Shown here: one piece after another, positions 1 to 8,389 of the stretch
Position numbering within the stretch: position 1 is the first letter of the stretch
Layout of the letters: each line of letters opens with the position of its first letter
From: Sediminicoccus sp. KRV36
GTDB lineage: Bacteria > Pseudomonadota > Alphaproteobacteria > Acetobacterales > Acetobacteraceae
NCBI RefSeq assembly: GCF_023243115.1
Contig: NZ_CP085081.1
Location: 2,294,001 to 2,358,000, forward strand
DNA length: 64,000 nucleotides
Reading direction: 5' to 3'
Notes under the pieces: model-generated
Database searches by the model: none
What the model saw: the letters and a program-made list of their open reading frames with translations, nothing else
What the model was told of the DNA's origin: nothing
Position numbers and translations under genes: made by a program

Positions 1-17
1 CGCCGCAAGCCCCCGCC

Positions 18-983
18 TCACTCCCGCCAGGGCCGCCGCTGCCACAGGGCGCGCAGCTGGCCCTCCGTGCGCTGGGCCATGGCGCGGTATTCGCCGCCTG
101 AGAGGGGATTGAGCGGCATGAATTGCCGCTGCGCCTCGCGCAGGAAATCGCCATCGCGCATCGCCACCGCGAAGGCCTGGGTCAGGCGCTCCGTGATCGG
201 GGCCGGCAGGCCGGGCGGGCCGACGATGCCGCGCGCTGCGCCATGCAGGATATCCAGCCCCAGCTCGCGAAAGGTCGGCACATCGGCGGCCTCGCTCCAG
301 CGCGTGGCACTGGCCTGCGCCAGGATGCGCAGGCGCCCCTCCCGCTTGAGCTGCAACGCATCGCCCACATTGATCGCCGCCACATCCACATGGCCGCCCA
401 GCAGTTGCGGGATCAGCGGTGCGGCCCCCGCGAAGGGCACATGGATCAGCGGCGGGATATTCGCCACCTGCTCGAAGGCCAGCATAAAGAGGTGATCATC
501 CGAGCCGACGCCGGTGGTGGCATAGGTCATCTGCCGGGGCCGGGCGCGGGCGGCGGCGATCAGATCGGCCAGGGTGGTGATGGGGCTGTCGGCGCGCAGA
601 TAGAAGCAGTTCGCATCCTCGACGATATTGGCGAGGAAGGTGAAATCCATCGCGCGGAAGCGCGTGGGCCGCTCCATCGGGATGGCGTTGTGGGCGGGCA
701 GGGTGGTGGCGCCCAGGGTGTAGCCATCCGGGGCGGCGTTGAAGGTGGCTTCCAGCCCGATCTGCCCCGCGGCCCCGCTGCGATTGGTGACGATATGGCG
801 CAGCCCCGGGATCTGCGCGGCCACGATGGGCATGATCAGCCGCGTCATCACATCCACCCCACCGCCGGCGGGGAAGGGGACGATGACCTCGACGGGGCGT
901 TCGGCGGGCCAGGCCGCCTGGGCCAGGCTGGGACGGGCCAGCATTGCTGCGCCCCCCGCGAGCCATGCGCGACGTTGGATCAT
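18..983 (-). CDS. TctC/Bug-family tripartite tricarboxylate receptor protein
   Basis: A periplasmic solute receptor of about 321 residues. It opens with a twin-arginine-like leader (MIQRRAWLAGG) and the Bug hallmark VIVPFPAGGGVDVMTRL near residue 32, followed by the usual family core. Family members bind carboxylates for TctAB transporters or act as sensors, but no tctA or tctB lies in the window, so the ligand is unknown. The ATG at 983 was chosen because a GGGAGG ribosome site sits just upstream; the frame stays open further. That site lies inside a perfect hairpin (989-1009). It is a tandem paralogue of the next receptor: both end in RRPWRE and share the core layout. Confidence 0.9.
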   Translation of the reverse strand: MIQRRAWLAGGAAMLARPSLAQAAWPAERPVEVIVPFPAGGGVDVMTRLIMPIVAAQIPGLRHIVTNRSGAAGQIGLEATFNAAPDGYTLGATTLPAHNAIPMERPTRFRAMDFTFLANIVEDANCFYLRADSPITTLADLIAAARARPRQMTYATTGVGSDDHLFMLAFEQVANIPPLIHVPFAGAAPLIPQLLGGHVDVAAINVGDALQLKREGRLRILAQASATRWSEAADVPTFRELGLDILHGAARGIVGPPGLPAPITERLTQAFAVAMRDGDFLREAQRQFMPLNPLSGGEYRAMAQRTEGQLRALWQRRPWRE

Positions 984-988
984 GATGT

Positions 989-1009
989 CCTCCCTGTTTT
1001 GCAGGGAGG
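989..1009 (-). promoter_or_regulatory. Hairpin that sequesters the Shine-Dalgarno of the first Bug receptor
   Basis: On the minus strand CCTCCCTG, a five-base CAAAA-type loop and CAGGGAGG form a perfect 8-bp stem. The right arm is the AGGGAGG ribosome site of the receptor starting at 983. The pairing is directly visible. A role in translational control, for instance as a thermometer or a protein-binding operator, is inference. Confidence 0.5.
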
Positions 1010-1143
1010 GTGCGACGGCGGGGAGCACGGAAGCAAGCGCCGTCTTTACCGGCCAAGCGTGCTGCGAAAGAACCCCCGGGGCGAAGCCATTCCCTGGCGA
1101 GCGTCAGCCCGCCAACACCCAAAGAGCGGGCGCTGCGGCAGAC

Positions 1144-2097
1144 CTATTCCCGCCAGGGCCGCCGCTCCCACAGCCCCCGCAGCCCCGCGTAATCCGCCGC
1201 CATCATCTGCCGATAGGCGCGGCCGACCAGCGGGCGCATCGGGAAGCCCTGGGTCGCCGCGTCGCGCAGGAAATCGGCATCGGCCAGCATGGCCGTGAAG
1301 GCCAGCTCATATTGCAGGGTGATTTCCGGATGCAGGCCGGGTGGGCCCGCGATCCCGCGTGAGGAGCCGCCCAGCACGTCCAGCCCCGCCTCGCGAAAGG
1401 TCGGCACGGAGCCGAGCGGCGCCCAGCGTTCGGGCCCACCCTGCGCCAGGCCCCGGATGCGCCCATCGCGCAGCAGGTTCAGCGCCTCGCTGCCATTGAA
1501 GGCGCCGATGGGCAGCGTGCCGACCAGGAGATCACGCTGGATCGGCGCGGTGCCCGCATAGGGCACATGCAGCAGATTCACGCCGGCCGCGGCCTCGAAG
1601 GCCAGCAGCAGCATATGGTCATCCGAGCCGATGCCCGCCGTCCCCACGCCGATCTCGCCCGGGCGGCCGCGCGCGGCCTGGCGCAGATCCTCCAGCGTGC
1701 GCCAGGGGCTTCGGGCGGTGACCCAGAAGGCGCCGGGATCATCCACCACATTGGCCAGCAGGGTGAATTCATCCGGCCGGTAGCGCGGGCGCCGCTCGAT
1801 CGCGATGGCGTGCATGGCGGTGTTGGTGGCGGCACCGATGGTGAAGCCATCCGGGGCCGCGTTGAACAGCACCTCGAAGCCGATCTGCCCGCCGGCACCG
1901 GGGCGGTTGATGACGGCGGTGCGCGCGCCGGGCAGATGGCGCGGCAGGTGGTGCGCGACGAGGCGCCCCATCTGGTCCACGCCGCCGCCGGGCGGGAAGG
2001 GGATGATCACCTCGATCGGCCGGTCCAGCGGCCAGGCCGCCCGCGCGACGGCCGGGACGGCAAGCCCCCCCACCGCCAGAAGCGTTCTGCGCCGCAT
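1144..2097 (-). CDS. TctC/Bug-family tripartite tricarboxylate receptor protein
   Basis: A second Bug receptor, about 317 residues, with signal peptide MRRRTLLAVGGLAVPAVARA and the family motif IEVIIPFPPGGGVDQMGRL. GGGGAGAG precedes the ATG at 2097 and supports this start over the longer open frame. It lies upstream of the first receptor on the same strand with a 160-bp gap and looks like its tandem duplicate: the same motif positions, a conserved GIGSDDH/GVGSDDH stretch and the same C-terminal end. The ligand is unknown; the family typically binds tricarboxylates, dicarboxylates or aromatic acids. Confidence 0.9.
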   Translation of the reverse strand: MRRRTLLAVGGLAVPAVARAAWPLDRPIEVIIPFPPGGGVDQMGRLVAHHLPRHLPGARTAVINRPGAGGQIGFEVLFNAAPDGFTIGAATNTAMHAIAIERRPRYRPDEFTLLANVVDDPGAFWVTARSPWRTLEDLRQAARGRPGEIGVGTAGIGSDDHMLLLAFEAAAGVNLLHVPYAGTAPIQRDLLVGTLPIGAFNGSEALNLLRDGRIRGLAQGGPERWAPLGSVPTFREAGLDVLGGSSRGIAGPPGLHPEITLQYELAFTAMLADADFLRDAATQGFPMRPLVGRAYRQMMAADYAGLRGLWERRPWRE

Positions 2098-2182
2098 GCC
2101 TCTCTCCCCGCTGCCTTGGAGCATGAGGGTGGATGCAAGCCGGGTTTTCGTCCAGCTTGCGCTGCAACAGAGGAGAGCACGC

Positions 2183-2620
2183 ATGCACGGATCGCTGCTG
2201 GAAGAATTCGGCGTCGAGGGCGAATGGAACATCGCGGTGCGCCACCGCATCCGCTGGGCCGAATGCGACCTCTACGGCCATGTGAACCACGCGGCCTATC
2301 TGGTGATGTTCGAGGATCTGCGCGTGGAGCATTGGCGCTCCCTCGGCCAGGTGCTCCGGGCGGACCAGCCAGGGCCGGTCGTCGCCAAGCTGGAGGCGCG
2401 CTACATCCGGGCGCTGGGCTTCGAGGATGACGTGCTGCTGACGCTGCGCGTGCCCAGCCTGCGCAACACCAGCTTCGTGCATGAATACGCGATGTGGAAG
2501 AACGGCCTGTGCTTCGAGTGCAAGGCGCTGCTGGTCTGCGTCCAGGATGGTGCGAGCACGCCCATCCCGGAGGCAGCCCGCAAGCTCATGATCGAGCGCG
2601 ACAACGCCAAGCCAGGGTGA
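2183..2620 (+). CDS. Acyl-CoA thioesterase, 4HBT hotdog family
   Basis: A 145-residue single-domain hotdog protein. The motif IRWAECDLYGHVNHAAY near residues 23-39 carries the Asp-X-X-Gly-His-Val-Asn pattern of 4-hydroxybenzoyl-CoA-type thioesterases. These hydrolyse acyl-CoA thioesters in the cytoplasm; the substrate here cannot be read. The ATG at 2183 follows AGGAGAG. It is divergent from the Bug receptor at 2097 across 85 bp, so the two may share a promoter region, and it converges on the DUF1330 gene with a short hairpin between them. Confidence 0.85.
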   Translation: MHGSLLEEFGVEGEWNIAVRHRIRWAECDLYGHVNHAAYLVMFEDLRVEHWRSLGQVLRADQPGPVVAKLEARYIRALGFEDDVLLTLRVPSLRNTSFVHEYAMWKNGLCFECKALLVCVQDGASTPIPEAARKLMIERDNAKPG

Positions 2621-2622
2621 GC

Positions 2623-2640
2623 GGGGGCGCTGCCGCCCCC
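2623..2640. terminator. Small GC hairpin between convergent genes
   Basis: GGGGGCG, a CTGC loop and CGCCCCC form a 7-bp stem in the 26-bp gap between convergent stops at 2620 and 2647. Its position fits a bidirectional terminator. There is no U-tract on either side, so termination is inferred from position and stem only. Confidence 0.45.
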
Positions 2641-2646
2641 CGATGA

Positions 2647-2940
2647 TCAGCCCGCGTAGCCCTCCACAAGGGCCACGTGGGAGATGGTGCAGGATTGGCG
2701 CAGCGCGATCAGCGGGGCGTATTCGGGGCCGTGATAGAAGCGCTTCAGCACCTCCATGCTCGGGTATTCCAGCACGACGATGCGGTTGAAGCCGGGCTCG
2801 CCTTCCACCACCGTCACCGCACCGCCGCGGATCAGGTAGCGCCCGCCCTGGGCTGCGATCATCGGCGCCACCTGGTCCCGGTAATCGGCGAAGCGCGCCG
2901 GGTCATTCACGGTGATGTTGGCAATCAGATAAGCGGCCAT
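2647..2940 (-). CDS. DUF1330 domain protein
   Basis: A 97-residue cytoplasmic protein of the dimeric alpha/beta-barrel DUF1330 family. It shows the usual opening AYLIANITVNDP, a conserved GGRYLIRGG in the middle and FNRIVVLEYPSMEVLKRFY, and ends soon after. The biochemical role of the family is not established. The ATG at 2940 begins 4 bp after the stop of the upstream Bug receptor on the same strand, so the two are probably co-transcribed. The long in-frame N-terminal extension reads through the receptor's C-terminal coding sequence and was rejected. Confidence 0.85.
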   Translation of the reverse strand: MAAYLIANITVNDPARFADYRDQVAPMIAAQGGRYLIRGGAVTVVEGEPGFNRIVVLEYPSMEVLKRFYHGPEYAPLIALRQSCTISHVALVEGYAG

Positions 2941-2944
2941 TTTT

Positions 2945-3943
2945 CTACTCCACCTTGATGCCGGCGGCACGGATGATGGGCTCCCACTTGCCGATCTCGG
3001 CGCGCAGGAAGGCGGCGGCACTTTCCGGCGTGCTGTCGGTGACGACCTGCATGGTCATCTCGGTCAGCCGGGTGCGGATATTCTCCAGCGATGCGGCGCG
3101 GTTCACGGCGGCATTGATGGCGCGCACGATGGGGGCGGGCGTGCCCGAGGGCACCAGCACCATATGCCAGGTATAGGCCTCGTAATCGGCCACACCCTGC
3201 TCGATGAAGGTCGGGATCTGCGGCACCAGCGGGCTGCGCGCGCGCGTCGAGATCGCCAGCGGGCGCAGCTCACCTCGCTGGATATAGGGAATGGTGGCGG
3301 CCGCGACGTCCAGCATCATCGGAATGCGGCCGGCCAGCACATCGGGCATGGCCGCCGAGGAGCCGCGGAAGGCGATGTGGTTCATCCGCAAGGGGCCCTG
3401 CGGGCCGCCCGCCATGTGCAGGAACAGCTCGGAGGCCAGGTGGACGGCGCCGCCATTGCCGCTGCTGGCATAGTCGTAGCGGCCAGGGTTGGCGCGCACC
3501 AGGGCGATGAGCTCCGGCAGGGTGCGCGCCGGGAAGGCGTTGTTCACCATCATGATCATCGGGATTTGCCCGACGAGTGCCACCGGCGTGAAATCCGCGA
3601 TGGGATCGAAGGGCACGCGGTCAAACAGCGCGCGCACCACGGCGTGGCCGACCGTGGTGTAGAGCACCGTCAGCCCATCCTTCGGCGCCTTGGCCACCAG
3701 ATCCGTGCCGATGATGATGCCCGAGCCGGTGCGGTTTTCCACCACGATCCGGTTGGGCAGTACCTTGGACATCTCCTCCGCGATCATGCGCGCCGGAATA
3801 TCGGTGGGGCCACCCGCGGCGAAGGGGACGATGAAGCGCACCGGCGCATGGGGCCAGTCAGTGGCGGTTTGGGCCGTGGCGGCTGGAACGCGGGCGGCGA
3901 AGGGCGCGAGTGCGCCCATGGCGAGCGCATGGCGACGAAGCAT
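2945..3943 (-). CDS. TctC/Bug-family tripartite tricarboxylate receptor protein
   Basis: A third Bug receptor (332 residues) with signal peptide MLRRHALAMGALAPFAARVPAATA, the motif VRFIVPFAAGGPTDIPARM and VVENRTGSG. Full family length. The ATG at 3943 is preceded by GGGAGA at a normal distance; that site can pair with an upstream TCTCCCG (3953-3976). It is followed 4 bp later by the DUF1330 gene. It is less similar to the first two receptors than they are to each other, so it is not part of that tandem duplication. Ligand unknown. Confidence 0.9.
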   Translation of the reverse strand: MLRRHALAMGALAPFAARVPAATAQTATDWPHAPVRFIVPFAAGGPTDIPARMIAEEMSKVLPNRIVVENRTGSGIIIGTDLVAKAPKDGLTVLYTTVGHAVVRALFDRVPFDPIADFTPVALVGQIPMIMMVNNAFPARTLPELIALVRANPGRYDYASSGNGGAVHLASELFLHMAGGPQGPLRMNHIAFRGSSAAMPDVLAGRIPMMLDVAAATIPYIQRGELRPLAISTRARSPLVPQIPTFIEQGVADYEAYTWHMVLVPSGTPAPIVRAINAAVNRAASLENIRTRLTEMTMQVVTDSTPESAAAFLRAEIGKWEPIIRAAGIKVE

Positions 3944-3952
3944 GGAACGTGG

Positions 3953-3976
3953 TCTCCCGTTTGATTACCCGGGAGA
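3953..3976 (-). promoter_or_regulatory. Possible Shine-Dalgarno-sequestering hairpin of the third Bug receptor
   Basis: On the minus strand TCTCCCG and CGGGAGA form a 7-bp stem with a 10-base loop. The right arm contains the GGGAGA ribosome site of the receptor at 3943. This is the same arrangement as at 989-1009 but with a longer loop, so it is weaker. Regulation is inference. Confidence 0.35.
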
Positions 3977-3985
3977 TTGGGGGCT

Positions 3986-5059
3986 TCAGCGCCCGGCTTC
4001 AATCCTCTTGCCGGTTTCGCCATCAAACACATGCAGCGATTCCAGCGGCAGGATCACGCCCATCGGGCCGTCGTGATAGCTGGCCCCTTGCAGGCGCGCC
4101 GTCAGCGGCGTGCCGTCCGGCAGCTTGCCGTGCAGCACGCTCTCCCCACCCAGCGGCTCCACCAGATCCACCAGCAGGTCGAGCCCGCCTTGGCCGATGC
4201 GCAGATGCTCCGGCCGGATGCCCAACGTCAGCTTGCGGCCGGGCGCGCCGGCGCGCGCCCCATCCTGGAAGGGCAGCACAAGCCCGTTGCCGTCGAGCCG
4301 CGCCGCACCCCCACCCTCCATCAGAGTGGCCGGCAGGAAGTTCATCGAAGGGCTGCCGATGAAGCCCGCCACATAGGTATCGGCGGGCTTTTCCCAGATT
4401 TCCATGGGGGTTGCGATCTGCGCGGCGTGGCCTGCATGCATCACCACCAGGCGATCCCCCAGCGTCATCGCCTCCACCTGGTCATGCGTGACGAAGAGGC
4501 TGGTCACGTGCAGGCGCTTCTGGAGCTGGCGGATTTCGGCCCGCATCTGCACCCGCAGCTTCGCATCGAGGTTGGAGAGGGGTTCGTCGAACAGGAACAG
4601 CTTGGGGTTGCGCACGATGGCGCGGCCCATGGCCACGCGCTGCCGCTGCCCGCCCGAAAGCTGACGCGGCTTGCGCTCCAGCAGGGCACCGATGCCCAGA
4701 AGTGTTGCGGCCTCATCGACGCGCTTCACGATCTGGTCCTTGGGCATGCCGCGGATTTTCAGGCCGTAAGCCATGTTCTGGAAGACGCTCATATGCGGAT
4801 AGAGCGCGTAGTTCTGGAACACCATCGCCACATCACGATCGGCCGGCTCCAGGGGGGTCACATTCTGGCCGTCAATGATGACATCGCCCGAGGTCGCGGT
4901 TTCCAGCCCGGCCACGATGCGCAGCAGGGTGGATTTTCCGCAGCCCGAGGCGCCGACGATGACGATCATCTCGCCATCACGGACTTCGAGGTCCACGCCA
5001 TGCAGAACGGGGGTTTGCGCGAAGGATTTCTTGATGTCGCGAAGGGTCAGCGTGGCCAT
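3986..5059 (-). CDS. ugpC: sn-glycerol-3-phosphate-type ABC transporter ATP-binding protein
   Basis: The ATPase of a sugar/glycerophosphate importer, 357 residues. Walker [10 protein letters not shown] lies at 36-44, LSGGQRQR at 134-141 and Walker [12 protein letters not shown] from about 156; the C-terminal regulatory OB/TOBE region typical of UgpC/MalK occupies the last third. It starts at 5059 with TAATG overlap to the stop of ugpE, so translation is coupled. It closes the gene order ugpB-A-E-C, the same as E. coli, but there is no ugpQ phosphodiesterase after it. Energises uptake at the inner membrane. Confidence 0.9.
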   Translation of the reverse strand: MATLTLRDIKKSFAQTPVLHGVDLEVRDGEMIVIVGASGCGKSTLLRIVAGLETATSGDVIIDGQNVTPLEPADRDVAMVFQNYALYPHMSVFQNMAYGLKIRGMPKDQIVKRVDEAATLLGIGALLERKPRQLSGGQRQRVAMGRAIVRNPKLFLFDEPLSNLDAKLRVQMRAEIRQLQKRLHVTSLFVTHDQVEAMTLGDRLVVMHAGHAAQIATPMEIWEKPADTYVAGFIGSPSMNFLPATLMEGGGAARLDGNGLVLPFQDGARAGAPGRKLTLGIRPEHLRIGQGGLDLLVDLVEPLGGESVLHGKLPDGTPLTARLQGASYHDGPMGVILPLESLHVFDGETGKRIEAGR

Positions 5060-5946
5060 TACTTTTCTGTCTCCGTCAGGCCCTTCACGAACCATCTTTG
5101 CATCAGCACCACCACGGCGATGGGCGGCAGCAAGGCCAGCACCGCCGTCGCCATGATCACATTCCATTCATTCTGCGAATCCCCGCTGCCGATCATCTTG
5201 GTGAGGCCGACGACGATGGTTTCCATGCTGCGGTCATTCACGATCAGCAGCGGCCAGAGATACTGGTTCCAGCCATAGATGAAGAGGATGACGAACAGCG
5301 CCGCCACATTGGTGCGGCTGAGCGGCAGGATCACATCCAGGAAAAACCGGATGGGTCCCGCGCCATCAATCTTGGCGGCTTCCACATATTCATCGGGGAT
5401 GGTGAGGAAGAATTGCCGGAACAGCAGCGTCGCCGTGGCGCTGGCGATCAGCGGGACGATCAGCCCCTGGTAGGAATTGGTCATGTTGAGGTCCACCATC
5501 ACCTGGATGGTGGGAATGATGCGCACCTCGACCGGCAGCATCAGCGTGATGAAGATCAGCCAGAAGAACAGCATGCGCAGCGGGAAGCGGAAGAACACCA
5601 CGGCGTAGGCCGAGGTGAGCGAGATGGCGATTTTCCCCACCGCCACACAGACCGCCATGATGATGCTGTTGAACAGCATGACACCCGCCGGGACGCCCAT
5701 GAAGCGGCCGCCGCCAACACCCCAGGCCTGGCTGTAATTGGCGGCACCCTCCCCACCCGGCAGCAGCGGCACATCGCCACGGCCGATGGTGTTCACATCA
5801 TGGGTGGAGCCGATGATGGTGAGGTAGATCGGGAAGGCGAAGATCAGCACGCCGAGGATGAGGCACAGATGCGTGACCATCGCCTCCCGCCGCTGGCGGC
5901 GGCGCGTGCGGTCGGCCAGCAGGTTGATGTCCAGCTTGGCGGCCAT
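5059..5946 (-). CDS. ugpE: sn-glycerol-3-phosphate-type ABC transporter permease
   Basis: Inner-membrane permease (295 residues, six predicted membrane segments) of the MalG/UgpE type. The coupling loop [20 protein letters not shown] near residues 189-208 marks the ATPase contact, and the C-terminus ends in the short cytoplasmic tail. The start at 5946 overlaps the upstream ugpA stop (TGATG), and its own stop overlaps the ugpC start. The N-terminal basic stretch [10 protein letters not shown] precedes the first membrane helix, fitting a cytoplasmic N-terminus. Confidence 0.9.
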   Translation of the reverse strand: MAAKLDINLLADRTRRRQRREAMVTHLCLILGVLIFAFPIYLTIIGSTHDVNTIGRGDVPLLPGGEGAANYSQAWGVGGGRFMGVPAGVMLFNSIIMAVCVAVGKIAISLTSAYAVVFFRFPLRMLFFWLIFITLMLPVEVRIIPTIQVMVDLNMTNSYQGLIVPLIASATATLLFRQFFLTIPDEYVEAAKIDGAGPIRFFLDVILPLSRTNVAALFVILFIYGWNQYLWPLLIVNDRSMETIVVGLTKMIGSGDSQNEWNVIMATAVLALLPPIAVVVLMQRWFVKGLTETEK

Positions 5947-6827
5947 CAGTAATGCACCTTCCGCTCGACATAGCGGAACTGCACCATGGTCAGCACGATG
6001 ACCAGGATCATCAGGATCACGCTTTGCGCGGCGCTGGAGCCGAAATTCAGGTTCATCACGCCATCGGTATAGACGCGGTAGATCAGCGTTTCCGTGGCCT
6101 TGCCGGGCCCGCCCTGGGTGAGCGAGTGGATGATGCCGAAGGTGTCGAAGAAGGCGTAGACGAGGTTCACCACCAGCAGGAAAAACGCGGTGGGCGAGAG
6201 CAGCGGGAACACCACCGTCCAGAAGCGCCGCATCGGCCGGGCGCCATCAATCGCGGCGGCTTCCAGCACGGATTTCGGAATGCTCTGCAGCCCGGCCAGG
6301 AAGAAGATGAAGTTGTAGCTCACTTGCTTCCAGGCGGCGGCCAGGATGATCAGCAGCATCGCCTGGTCGCCATTCAGCTTGTAGTTCCAGGGGATGCCCA
6401 TCGCGTTCAGCGCGCGGCCGAAAATGCCGATATTCGGGTGGAACATGAAGAGCCAGAGCACGGCCGCAATGGCGGGTGCGACGGCATAGGGCCAGATCAG
6501 CAGCGTCTTGTAGGTGTTCGCGCCGCGGATGTGCTTGTCCGCCTGCACAGCGAGAAACAGTGCCGAGGCCAGCGCCAGGATCGCGACGGAAGACGAAAAC
6601 AGCAGCGTGCGGAAGGCGGAATCCAACCAGGTCGGGTCGCTCAGCACATCGGTGAAATTCTCGAAGCCGACGAATTGGCTGGAGAGGCCGAAGGCATCCT
6701 CACGCAGGAAGGATTGCCGCACGGCTTGCGCGGCCGGCCAGAAGAAGAAAAGTCCTGTGACGATGATCTGAGGCAGGAGCAGGAGGTAGGGCAGGGCAAT
6801 GCCCCGGAAGTAGACCTTCTTTTCCAT
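5946..6827 (-). CDS. ugpA: sn-glycerol-3-phosphate-type ABC transporter permease
   Basis: Inner-membrane permease of 293 residues with six predicted membrane segments and the EAA loop [21 protein letters not shown]. The start MEKKVYFRG at 6827 was preferred to the longer open frame because an AAAGGA-like site precedes it and the extension translates an intergenic hairpin region. Its partner is ugpE, overlapping by TGATG. A 109-bp spacer with three strong hairpins separates it from ugpB upstream, which may uncouple receptor and permease levels. Confidence 0.9.
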   Translation of the reverse strand: MEKKVYFRGIALPYLLLLPQIIVTGLFFFWPAAQAVRQSFLREDAFGLSSQFVGFENFTDVLSDPTWLDSAFRTLLFSSSVAILALASALFLAVQADKHIRGANTYKTLLIWPYAVAPAIAAVLWLFMFHPNIGIFGRALNAMGIPWNYKLNGDQAMLLIILAAAWKQVSYNFIFFLAGLQSIPKSVLEAAAIDGARPMRRFWTVVFPLLSPTAFFLLVVNLVYAFFDTFGIIHSLTQGGPGKATETLIYRVYTDGVMNLNFGSSAAQSVILMILVIVLTMVQFRYVERKVHY

Positions 6828-6839
6828 GTCATCCTTTCC

Positions 6840-6862
6840 GTGGGAGGGCCCAGCCCTCCCAC
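6840..6862. repeat. Perfect 10-bp intergenic hairpin upstream of ugpA
   Basis: GTGGGAGGGC, CCA and GCCCTCCCAC form a perfect 10-bp stem with a three-base loop just upstream of the ugpA ribosome site. It is the ugpA-proximal member of three consecutive hairpins in the ugpB-ugpA spacer. A role in mRNA processing or stability is inferred. Confidence 0.6.
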
Positions 6863-6885
6863 ACCCACCATCACTCATCGGAGAT

Positions 6886-6935
6886 GCAAGAACCCGAGGT
6901 TCTTGCTGTGGAGTTTGAGGGGCAACGCCCCTCAA
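6886..6935. repeat. Two-hairpin intergenic repeat, copy 1
   Basis: Two adjacent dyads: GCAAGAACC-CGA-GGTTCTTGC (9-bp stem, 6886-6906), then a short TGTGGAG-type linker, then TTGAGGGGC-AAC-GCCCCTCAA (9-bp stem, 6915-6935). The same architecture recurs at 30152-30197 with different but compensating stem bases and a similar linker. It ends 1 bp before the ugpB stop codon. Resembles REP/BIME-like elements; no REP-associated transposase (RAYT) is present here. Confidence 0.65.
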
Positions 6936-6936
6936 T

Positions 6937-8298
6937 TCACCCGCGGTTCGTGCGCTCGAAATTCCGCAGGACGACATTCCCGCGCGTCACTGAATTGTCC
7001 ATCGCCTGCTGCGCCGTCTGCTGGCCCTGCAGTGCCCGCTCCATCTCCTCCTGCATCGCGGTGCGGATTTCGACGAAGCCGCCCAGGCGAATGCCGCGGC
7101 TGCTGCCCGTCATCTGACCGCCGCCGCGCAGCAGCTGCTCGATCGGAATATCGGCGCCCGGGTTCTGCGTGTAGAAGCCGGTCGTCTTCACCTGCTCGAA
7201 GGCTGCCTTGGTGACGGGCAGGAAGCCCGTCGCCGTGTGCCAGTTCGCCACCACGCGGGTCTGCGCCAGATAGGCGAAGAACTCCGCGATGCCGCGATTC
7301 TCATCGGCCGAGCGCGTGGCGTTCGGCCCGCGATTCATTGCCCAGAAGGCCGCACCCCCGATGATGGAGTTGATCGGCGCACCCTGCACATCATCATAAT
7401 AAGGCAGCATGGCGACGCCCAGATTGGCAATGCCGCCCGGCAATTCCCGCACAAAGCGCGCCCGCGCGCCCGAGGAGGCAAAGACCATCCCGGACGAGCC
7501 ATTGGCGAAGAGCGCATCGCCCGCCGCATCGCGCCCGCCCCAGCGGAAGGTGCCCTCCCGGCCCATTTCCATCAGCGCGTTGATGTGCCGCACCATCAGC
7601 GGGTTGTTGATCCGCAGCTCGGCGTTCAGTCCGCCGAAGCCGTTGTCGAGGGTGGCGAGCGGCGTATTGTGGATCGCGCTCATCTGCTCGATCTGCGTCC
7701 AGGTCGGCCAGGCGGTGGTGACGGGGATTTCGACATTCGCGGCCTTCAGGCGGGTGGCCGCGGCGCGCAGTTCGGCCCAGGTCTTGGGCGCCACATCGGG
7801 GTTCAGCCCGGCGCGGCGGAAGGCGTCCTTGTTGTAGAACATGACCGCCGTGGAGGAGTTGAACGGCATCGCCATCATCCGGCCATCGGCCAGCGAGTAG
7901 TAGCCGCGCACGGCGGGCAGGTAGTCGTCGAAGGGAATGGTCACGCCGGTTTCGCGCAGCAATTCATGCAGCGGCTTGATGGCGCGGCCAGCGGCCATCA
8001 TCGTCCCGGTGCCCACTTCGAACATCTGCACGATGTGCGGCGCCGTGGCCGAGCGGAAGCCGGCAATCGCGGCCACCATCGTCTCGGGGTAGGAGCCGCG
8101 GAAGCTGCTCACCACGCGGAAGCGCGGCTGGCTCGCGTTGAATTCGGTGGCGATTTCTTCAAGCAGGCCGCCCAGCGGCTGGGCCAGGCCGTGCCAGAAG
8201 GAGATCTCGATCGGGCCGCCCTGCGCCAGTGCAGGTGCGGCCAAGGGGGCAGCCAGGGGGGCAGCAAGAACGGCCTTGCCGAGTGTGCGACGCAACAT
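6937..8298 (-). CDS. ugpB: sn-glycerol-3-phosphate-type ABC transporter substrate-binding protein
   Basis: Periplasmic receptor of 453 residues (family about 440). An Ala-rich signal peptide ([18 protein letters not shown]) is followed by [32 protein letters not shown] and an [17 protein letters not shown] stretch, all characteristic of UgpB rather than other sugar receptors. The ATG at 8298 follows GGGAGAG. First gene of the ugpBAEC operon. The substrate is probably glycerol-3-phosphate or glycerophosphodiesters, inferred from family. The spacer after it holds three hairpins. Confidence 0.88.
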   Translation of the reverse strand: MLRRTLGKAVLAAPLAAPLAAPALAQGGPIEISFWHGLAQPLGGLLEEIATEFNASQPRFRVVSSFRGSYPETMVAAIAGFRSATAPHIVQMFEVGTGTMMAAGRAIKPLHELLRETGVTIPFDDYLPAVRGYYSLADGRMMAMPFNSSTAVMFYNKDAFRRAGLNPDVAPKTWAELRAAATRLKAANVEIPVTTAWPTWTQIEQMSAIHNTPLATLDNGFGGLNAELRINNPLMVRHINALMEMGREGTFRWGGRDAAGDALFANGSSGMVFASSGARARFVRELPGGIANLGVAMLPYYDDVQGAPINSIIGGAAFWAMNRGPNATRSADENRGIAEFFAYLAQTRVVANWHTATGFLPVTKAAFEQVKTTGFYTQNPGADIPIEQLLRGGGQMTGSSRGIRLGGFVEIRTAMQEEMERALQGQQTAQQAMDNSVTRGNVVLRNFERTNRG

Positions 8299-8389
8299 GA
8301 TGGGCTCTCCCGCGTGTTTTCGATGGGTGGCGCCTAAGCCCCCATCATTGCCCCCATGTGACACTAAAATGGCAGTTCCGTGAAGCGGG

